Of a stretch of 57,208 nucleotides of DNA, positions 57,104 through 57,208 are shown piece after piece. This stretch comes from a virus. Every line of letters starts with the position of its first letter. Position 1 is the stretch's first letter. The DNA is taken from positions 1 through 57,208 of the IMG/VR virus record IMGVR_UViG_3300020220_000058; one strand, 5' to 3'. The position numbers were made by a program, and so were the translations under genes. A model generated the notes under the pieces. That model was not told the origin of the DNA and did not search any database. It worked only from the letters and a program-made list of their open reading frames with translations.

Positions 57104-57208
57104 ATGTCAACAATTTTCGGCTCAACCAAGGAGCCAAACTCAACCGCCCTGATTCGAATACTGAACTCTCAAATGCTCAGACAAAACGACTCGCTGATGG
57201 ACGCGATA
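57104..57208 (+). CDS. Partial hypothetical protein at the right edge
   Basis: Thirty-five codons from ATG 57104, three bases after the previous stop, and open to the window edge. Sequence begins Met-Ser-Thr-Ile-Phe-Gly-Ser. Too short to identify. Confidence 0.45.
   Translation, partial: MSTIFGSTKEPNSTALIRILNSQMLRQNDSLMDAI

Overview
This window is most simply read as part of the genome of a tailed phage of an actinobacterium, of the contractile-tail (myovirus) type. The virion genes seen are tail sheath, tail tube, a tail-assembly chaperone with an apparent -1 frameshift, the start of a tape measure, head-tail connectors, large terminase, portal, a prohead protease and an HK97-fold major capsid protein. 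A WhiB-like protein points to an actinobacterial host. The DNA is only moderately GC-rich, so a low-to-moderate-GC actinobacterium is plausible, but the host cannot be named.

Layout. 1-5.7 kb, minus strand: tail and connector genes (tape measure start, frameshifted chaperone, tube, sheath, terminator/completion proteins, gp6-like connector, a basic protein). 5.8-9.6 kb, minus: a PAPS-reductase-like/ParB-like (IbrA/IbrB-type) pair, a small coiled-coil gene, a second ParB-like protein and a RuvC-like resolvase. 9.64-9.99 kb is non-coding with two strong hairpins. 10-14.2 kb, minus: HNH nuclease, coiled-coil protein, RecB/Cas4-like nuclease, Rad52-like annealing protein, one unknown gene and the large terminase. 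From 14.2 kb the plus strand carries the head genes: small membrane protein, portal, a 4736-residue polyprotein, an acidic scaffold-like protein, a 2194-residue second giant protein, a run of overlapping small head-associated genes, the major capsid protein and its terminator. 46.4-48.8 kb: a basic protein with two small phage domains, an SNase-like nuclease and a cysteine-rich protein. 48.8-51.8 kb, minus: a monomeric B12-dependent ribonucleotide reductase and two small genes. 51.9-57.2 kb, plus: an Ala/Lys-rich protein, WhiB-like protein, primase-helicase, a small-terminase-like protein, a ribbon-helix-helix/zinc protein and a metallopeptidase-like protein.

The standout is the 14.2-kb gene at 16623-30833. 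It begins with an S78-type prohead protease and continues as a string of at least 22 segments joined by a short recurring motif: usually Arg, then Phe/Leu/Met, then Ser-Ser-Gly, then a basic or small residue. Segments between motifs match separate proteins: a tandem array of sigma-70-region-4-like helix-turn-helix units, KTSC-type domains, a full UvrD-like helicase, a DEDDh exonuclease, a second single sigma-like HTH and a C-terminal ArdC-like antirestriction protein. The serines of the motif are written with both TCN and AGY codons, so the conservation is at protein level. The same motif occurs three times in the second giant protein and once near the N-terminus of the tape measure. The working model, which is inference, is that the fused protease cuts at these motifs during head maturation and releases a packaged set of proteins that enter the cell with the DNA. 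Multidomain injected 'polyvalent proteins' carrying ArdC-type domains are known from phages; I do not know of a description of this self-processing layout or of this motif as its cut site.
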